Part shown: piece by piece, positions 6,872-10,783 of the stretch
Layout: each line of letters opens with the position of its first letter
How positions within the stretch are numbered: position 1 is the stretch's first letter
From: DATFPQ01 sp035264765
GTDB taxonomy: Bacteria > Actinomycetota > Actinomycetes > Actinomycetales > Angustibacteraceae
Length of the DNA stretch: 10,783 nt
Assembly (NCBI GenBank): GCA_035264765.1
Contig: DATFPQ010000168.1
Coordinates: 1-10,783, forward strand
Reading direction: 5' to 3'
Notes under the pieces: model-generated
The model's input: only the letters and a program-made list of their open reading frames with translations
What the model was told of the DNA's origin: nothing
Database searches by the model: none
Made by a program: the position numbers and the translations under genes

Positions 6872-7424
6872 CTTCGTCGCGGATCATTTTCACCCTCATG
6901 AGGCCAACGACTGAGGCGGCGCCCACGATCTCGCCCTTAGTGACTCGTTCCAGTGCCTGGTCGAGTGGCACCCAAGCGATGTGCTGCGATTCGTTGATGT
7001 CCGGCGCTGCGCCGGTGTGCTCTGCACCCCGCGCCAGGAACACCAGATTCTCGTTGTCAGCCGTTCCGACCGTGGGCTGAAAGGACAGCAGGAACTCCAT
7101 GCTCCGGGGTCGCCAGCCCGTTTCCTCTTCGACTTCCCTAGCCGCAGTCACCGCAGGATCCTCGTCCGCATCGATGTAGCCGCCCGGCAGCTCCCAAACC
7201 CAACGGTCGATGATGAACCGATGCCGCCACATCATCAGGACCTCGTCGGCATCGTTGAGGACCACGACGATCGCTGCCTTGGGCATGCGTAGCACGTACT
7301 GCTCGAAGCGCACCCCGTCCGGGAGCTCCACGTCGGCGATGCTCAGGCGGGCACGCCGACCGTCGTCGACGACGCGCTCACCGTGGATGATCCACCGCGG
7401 TCCCGGGTTCGACGAGCTCGGCAT
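6843..7424 (-). CDS. NUDIX hydrolase, ADP-ribose pyrophosphatase-like
   Basis: This enzyme is predicted to cleave a nucleoside diphosphate linked to another group, with Mg2+. The 193-residue protein has a complete NUDIX box, G82-x5-E88-x7-REVEEETGW (96-104), preceded by RWVWELPGG as in ADP-ribose or nucleotide-sugar pyrophosphatases. The substrate cannot be read from the sequence. NUDIX genes recur in AICEs beside regulatory genes, but I know of no established function for them there. It is convergent with the XRE-type regulator and shares 22 bases with it. The start is the ATG at 7424, with a weak GGG-rich site upstream. GC content appears lower than in traB, as in the regulator gene. Confidence 0.9.
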   Translation of the reverse strand: MPSSSNPGPRWIIHGERVVDDGRRARLSIADVELPDGVRFEQYVLRMPKAAIVVVLNDADEVLMMWRHRFIIDRWVWELPGGYIDADEDPAVTAAREVEEETGWRPRSMEFLLSFQPTVGTADNENLVFLARGAEHTGAAPDINESQHIAWVPLDQALERVTKGEIVGAASVVGLMRVKMIRDEELRQATADS

Positions 7425-7824
7425 GACCCGACCCTAGCGTCGGAGGGACGGCCGAGCGCGCCACCCAGTCGCCCCGCGCCGGGTCAGGACACCGACGGTC
7501 AGATCAGACAGGGGCCCGCCAATGTGGCAGGGCCTCAAGGCGGCAGGCTCGGATGAGGCCTGACGAGCGTGGCGTGCATGACCATGCAGCCGCCGTCGGG
7601 CCGTCGACCTGCGCGAACAGACGAGCCCCCGATCACCGATTGAGGATCCCCCCACGGGACAGGTAGCCGGAGCACATGGCGCTCGGCTCGTCCGTCCGTG
7701 GGCCACGGCGCTGCTCTGTCTGGGCCTCTCTTCGGAGGCGCGCAGGAGCCGGCCAGTCCGTAGGCTGGCGGGCTCCTGTTTCCTCCGTGTGCCGTTTGGG
7801 GATCCTAACCGTGCAACGTGGGCG
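7425..7824. other. Non-coding stretch between the NUDIX and MBL-fold genes
   Basis: No credible gene is seen; the open frames here have poor composition and no family resemblance. It should hold the NUDIX promoter near its left end. A foldable sequence at 7513-7534 (GGCCC-GCC-AATGT-GGC-A-GGGCC) and a strong hairpin at 7743-7778 are the only structures noted. I looked for a second copy of the tRNA-Thr att core and found none. This would be the natural place for the element to end if the two hydrolase genes to the right are chromosomal. Confidence 0.5.
7743..7780. terminator. Strong hairpin downstream of the MBL-fold gene
   Basis: CAGGAGCC-G-GCCAG (7743-7756) pairs with CTGGC-G-GGCTCCTG (7765-7778): 8 bp plus 5 bp with one G-G mismatch and an 8-base loop. 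TTT follows on the plus strand. It lies about 45 bases past the stop of the minus-strand MBL-fold gene and is most simply the terminator of the GH3-MBL operon; the short T run would favour plus-strand termination too. Confidence 0.6.
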
Positions 7825-8634
7825 TCAACTCAGACGAGCCAGCTTGAACGGCTCTCCTGGCGCAACGACGTGGATGCGATCGGGATTGTCGACCCGGCCG
7901 TACAGGTCGTCTGGATTGCCGTTGAACGGGGGGAAGTCTGGGGCGTCCACCGAGCCCCAGTGGTGGAGGATCAGTGGCGTCGCCGGGTAGGCGTTGGCCA
8001 TCTGGACGGCTCCGTCGAGGCCGAAATGCCATTCGCTGTCGGAGAAGTCGAAGAGCAGGGCATCCGGGGCCGGCATCGTCAGGTGGTGCTCGGGGATGAG
8101 ACGGGAGTCGCCGGGTGCCCAGATGGTGCCGTCGGGTGTGTCGATCCAGAAGCCGCAGCAGTCCTCGTCGCGGAATGTTCGCGTGCTTGTTCCCGGGGAG
8201 GCGTTCTGCCAGGCGTGGTCGGCCGGGGTGACCTGGACGCGGACCGGGCCGACCTCGAAATGGTCGCCGATGTCGTGCCCGTGCGCGGGTAGTCCCTCCT
8301 CCTTCATCAGGCCCGCGACGTAATTTGTCGAGTGGTATGCCCGCGTGACGGGAGCGAGGTCCCGGCAGGTCGGGACGCTGTAGTGGTCGTTGTCGCTGTG
8401 GGTGACGAGGACGGCGTCCAGACGGGGCACGTCGTGAGCGGCGATCGGCATCTCGATCATGATCGGCATGTCGAACTCTCCCAACAACGGGTCGATCATG
8501 AGGGTCGTGCCCCGGCTGTTGATGAGGAAGCCGGCCATGCCCAGCCACCTGAGGACGGTTCCGTCCACCTCGTGGAACGCCTCGGCGCCGAAGGTCTGAG
8601 TTGCCGGCGCCTTCGCTTGGTACGTCTTTCCCAT
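7825..8634 (-). CDS. UlaG-like metallo-beta-lactamase-fold hydrolase
   Basis: This 269-residue cytoplasmic protein belongs to the MBL-fold superfamily, nearest in layout to the UlaG/COG2220 type (sugar-phosphate lactonases and relatives). Visible metal-site elements are LVTHSDNDHYS (77-86; H79, D83, H84), PADHAW (H140), APGDS (D176) and LHHWG (H224/H225). The usual HxHxDH reads H-S-D-N-D-H, with Asp81 where the second His is expected; I believe a subfamily shares this. The substrate is unknown. The gene lies 72 bases downstream of the GH3 gene on the same strand, so the two likely act in one sugar-related pathway. I chose the ATG at 8634. A TTG at 8673 would add 13 residues. Confidence 0.85.
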   Translation of the reverse strand: MGKTYQAKAPATQTFGAEAFHEVDGTVLRWLGMAGFLINSRGTTLMIDPLLGEFDMPIMIEMPIAAHDVPRLDAVLVTHSDNDHYSVPTCRDLAPVTRAYHSTNYVAGLMKEEGLPAHGHDIGDHFEVGPVRVQVTPADHAWQNASPGTSTRTFRDEDCCGFWIDTPDGTIWAPGDSRLIPEHHLTMPAPDALLFDFSDSEWHFGLDGAVQMANAYPATPLILHHWGSVDAPDFPPFNGNPDDLYGRVDNPDRIHVVAPGEPFKLARLS

Positions 8635-8675
8635 CTTTCCCGCCTCGGCTCGCTGGTTCCTCAGGGTCGACAAGT

Positions 8676-8693
8676 TCCCGCTTCTGTGCGGGA
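8676..8693. other. Small hairpin between the GH3 and MBL-fold genes
   Basis: TCCCGC-TTCTGT-GCGGGA forms a perfect 6-bp GC-rich stem with a 6-base loop, in the 72-base gap between the GH3 stop and the MBL-fold start. It may lower expression of the second gene or stabilise transcript ends. No U-tract is present. Confidence 0.35.
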
Positions 8694-8706
8694 CGATCAG
8701 TTCGGC

Positions 8707-10467
8707 CTACGACACCAGGCCGTCGCCGAACCGGAAGAGCGGGTCGGCTGTGTCGAAGGGGGTGTCGGTCCGGCTGGCCACGACGGCGGCCGTGGAGGAC
8801 GGCAGATCGAACGGCAGCCGGCCCCGGGCGTGGGTTCGCCCGAGTAGCACGTCCACGAGGGCGTCGTCCCGGGCGCCGAACTCCACGATCAGCGCTGCGG
8901 CCGCACCGGCGATCTCGGGCACGATCGCGGGCCGGTCCAGGAACAGCACGACGATGGTGGGGACCTGCTGACAGATGGCGACGATTCGGTCGCGCTCTGC
9001 CGGCGCGAACTCCAGCGACCCGGCGTGGAAGAAGGCCTCGAATCCGCCGGGGCGAGGTTCGAAGGGTGCGTTGAGCCGGAGCACGGCGACGTCGGCGTCG
9101 GCGGGGTCGGCGACGACCTGGCCCAGGCGCGCCGCAGGCTCGGGGGCGATGTTCTCGACGTAGACCGACTGGTGCACGTCCAGGGGCAGTTCGGCCGGTC
9201 CGGATTTCACGGCGGTGAGCCGGACCATGGCGGCGCGTTGGGCTGCTTCGCCTTCCGCGACGAAGTCGGCCCGTCCGATGGTGGCCACCGCCCGGTCGGC
9301 GTCCAGCAGGGGGCGGTCGAACAGCCCGAGCACGAACTTCTCGCGGAGCAGCCGCCGTACCGACTGGTCGATCCGCGCCTGGCTGACCCGACCGGTCCGC
9401 ACCAGCTCGACGACCAGCTCGGGGCGGGACTCGCCACCGAACTGGTCGCATCCCGCCTCGAGGATCTTCTGCGCCCGTTCGATCTCGCTGAGGTGCTCGC
9501 CGCCCCATGCCCGGGCGGGCATGAACTGACCGAGGATGACGCTGTCGCCGATCAGGCCCCAGTCGGTGCAGACGATGCCGTCAAAGCCGAGCTCCTCGCG
9601 CAGCAGATCGGTGATCACCCCCTTGTTGAAGGCGAACCCGACCTCCTCCCACTGGGTTCCGACCGGCATGCCGTAGTAGGGCATCATCTGCAACGTCCCG
9701 GCGGCGATCGCGGCCCGGAACGGGCGCAGGTGGTACTCGATCTGACCGCCGGGGTAGACCTGCTCGCGCCCGTAGGCGAAGTGCGGATCCTCCCCGTCCT
9801 TCTGCGGACCGCCGCCGGGGAAGTGCTTGGTCATGGTGGCCACCGAGTCCGGGCCGAGCTCGGCGCCCTGAAAGCCGCGGATGTACGCGGTCACCAGGCG
9901 GCAGGTCAGGTCCGCGTCTTCGCCGAACGTCATGCCGACGCGGGCCCAGCGCGGCTCGGTGGCCAGGTCGATCTGCGGGTGCAGACCGACGCGGATACCG
10001 GCGGCCAGGTACTCCTGGCGGGCGATGTCGGCGTACCGCTGCACCAGATCGGCGTCATCCAGGGCAGCGAATCCCAAGGACTGGGGCCACTGGGAGAAGG
10101 CGCCGGCCAGTGCCTCGGTTCCCGGATTGTTGCTGAAGGAGTGCCGGGGGTCGGTGGACAAGGTCACGGGGATGCCCGGTCCGGTGGACAGTGCCAGCTC
10201 CTGGACGGCGTTGTGCCAAGCGACGAGCTCCCGGACGTCGTCGACCTGGCCGGCGACGTTGAAGTGGTTGAGCCGCATGTCCCGGATCGCGACGTCGGAG
10301 GCGGGGCGCCCGAACGGGTTGTCGGCACTCATCAGGCTGCCGCCGCGGCCCATCGCGACGATGTCGTGGAACATCAGACCGGCCTTGTCCTCGACCGTGA
10401 GTCGGGCAAGCAGGTCCTCCACCCGGTTGTCCACGGTGTTGTCCCTGCTTTGGTAGGGCTCGACCAC
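8707..10467 (-). CDS. Glycoside hydrolase family 3 enzyme
   Basis: This is a predicted exo-acting glycosidase (beta-glucosidase, xylosidase or N-acetylglucosaminidase type) using a retaining mechanism. The 586-residue protein has a TIM-barrel domain (about 10-385) with substrate-binding KHFPGGGPQKDGEDPHF (214-230) and the nucleophile D302 in GIVCTDWG. A shorter alpha/beta sandwich follows (about 400-560). No signal peptide, membrane segment or fibronectin-like C-terminal domain is visible, so it should act inside the cell on imported sugars. The acid/base residue could not be placed. The GTG at 10467 is preceded by AGGAG at a 5-base spacing; the open frame upstream of it reads as non-coding. 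It is the first gene of the probable GH3-MBL operon. Confidence 0.92.
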   Translation of the reverse strand: MVEPYQSRDNTVDNRVEDLLARLTVEDKAGLMFHDIVAMGRGGSLMSADNPFGRPASDVAIRDMRLNHFNVAGQVDDVRELVAWHNAVQELALSTGPGIPVTLSTDPRHSFSNNPGTEALAGAFSQWPQSLGFAALDDADLVQRYADIARQEYLAAGIRVGLHPQIDLATEPRWARVGMTFGEDADLTCRLVTAYIRGFQGAELGPDSVATMTKHFPGGGPQKDGEDPHFAYGREQVYPGGQIEYHLRPFRAAIAAGTLQMMPYYGMPVGTQWEEVGFAFNKGVITDLLREELGFDGIVCTDWGLIGDSVILGQFMPARAWGGEHLSEIERAQKILEAGCDQFGGESRPELVVELVRTGRVSQARIDQSVRRLLREKFVLGLFDRPLLDADRAVATIGRADFVAEGEAAQRAAMVRLTAVKSGPAELPLDVHQSVYVENIAPEPAARLGQVVADPADADVAVLRLNAPFEPRPGGFEAFFHAGSLEFAPAERDRIVAICQQVPTIVVLFLDRPAIVPEIAGAAAALIVEFGARDDALVDVLLGRTHARGRLPFDLPSSTAAVVASRTDTPFDTADPLFRFGDGLVS

Positions 10468-10472
10468 GGTGT

Positions 10473-10477
10473 CTCCT
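10473..10477 (-). promoter_or_regulatory. Ribosome binding site that sets the GH3 start
   Basis: AGGAG on the minus strand lies five bases from the GTG at 10467. It decides for that start over a much longer open frame reaching 10773. Confidence 0.7.
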
Positions 10478-10559
10478 GTTCTCGCTCGCCGTCTGCCAGG
10501 GCCGGATGGTCGTGCGGAGTGCTCGTCCACGGCGCAGCGGGACGGACGTTCGAAGCGTG

Positions 10560-10783
10560 TCACGGGTGCGGATGCCCGGCACGGGCTCGATCTGGCTCGT
10601 CGGTCGAGGACTGGGGTTGAGCGACGCGTTTGCCGACCCGCCGCCGCGGATCGACGATGGCGGCGCGTCCACTGGCGCGGGTGAGCCCCACGCGGCATTG
10701 AGGCATCTCCGAGATGACCTCGCCGACCATCATGGGCAGCCCCGCCCGTCGTCTCACCAACCCGATCACACACTGCTGGGACC
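10560..10783 (-). CDS. Possible 3' end of an unidentified upstream gene
   Basis: A minus-strand frame is open from the window edge to a TGA at 10560. It would encode at least 74 residues, including VIGLVRRRAGLPMMVGEVIS and a basic, proline-rich tail. Third-position GC looks high (about 80% by hand count), as in a real gene, but I recognise no family. It could be the C-terminus of a protein starting outside the window, or chance open frame in GC-rich DNA. It would be 92 bases upstream of the GH3 start in the same direction. Confidence 0.25.
   Translation of the reverse strand, partial: SQQCVIGLVRRRAGLPMMVGEVISEMPQCRVGLTRASGRAAIVDPRRRVGKRVAQPQSSTDEPDRARAGHPHP

Larger units (their letters stand above)
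10468..10783. other. Region upstream of the GH3 gene
   Basis: This stretch should hold the GH3 promoter. The only site noted is a TTCGAA palindrome near 10550, too short to call an operator. The outer part (10560-10783) is open on the minus strand to the window edge and is listed separately as a possible partial gene. Confidence 0.4.

Noticed and set aside
7434..7706. 90-residue minus-strand frame upstream of the NUDIX gene
   Set aside because: Arg/Ala-rich, no ribosome site or family resemblance; treated as non-coding.
7425..7824. Second att core marking the right end of the element
   Set aside because: Read by eye for the T-arm and acceptor segments of the core; no match found.
7805..9508. 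567-residue minus-strand frame across the MBL-GH3 junction
   Set aside because: It is out of frame with two clear enzymes and highly Arg/Pro-rich.
9025..10620. 531-residue plus-strand open frame
   Set aside because: It is antisense to GH3, whose catalytic motifs are intact.

Overview
The window is very GC-rich, uses GTG starts often, and carries an integrase / excisionase / RepSA-type initiator / TraB-type translocase set. That set is typical of actinomycete integrative and conjugative elements (AICEs, the pSAM2/SLP1 group), so the host is almost certainly an actinomycete. The genus cannot be read from this sequence.

Left edge (1-173): a 45-base 3' half of a tRNA-Thr(CGT) gene (111-155) lies 15 bases from the integrase stop codon and is the element's attachment core. 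The 5' half of the tRNA is missing. Positions 1-110 hold a pair of 17-base direct repeats that could be integrase arm sites, so this end looks like attP (free circle or tandem elements) rather than an ordinary chromosomal junction.

Backbone (171-5319, all minus strand): in transcription order the genes are an SCO3933-like protein, a small two-helix membrane protein, a TraB/FtsK DNA translocase, a RepSA-like rolling-circle initiator, an excisionase and a tyrosine integrase. Stop codons overlap or nearly touch the next start through most of this run, which points to a translationally coupled operon. The only sizeable gap (1555-1764, between rep and xis) holds structured repeats and is a candidate origin or transfer site. 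Together these genes would excise the element, replicate it as a circle, move it as double-stranded DNA through TraB pores, and re-integrate it at tRNA-Thr.

Control and accessory module (5320-7424): a divergent gene encodes an XRE-type helix-turn-helix protein with a long helical, TPR-like C-terminal part. It is convergent with, and overlaps by 22 bases, a NUDIX hydrolase gene. The 190-base divergent promoter region has two palindromes about three helical turns apart. The module is visibly less GC-rich than the tra/rep block.

Right part (7425-10783): a 400-base non-coding stretch ends in a strong hairpin. It is followed by a minus-strand pair: a glycoside hydrolase family 3 enzyme upstream of an UlaG-like metallo-beta-lactamase-fold hydrolase. 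These are metabolic genes, either cargo of the element or host chromosome. No second copy of the att core was found by eye, so the right boundary is unresolved.
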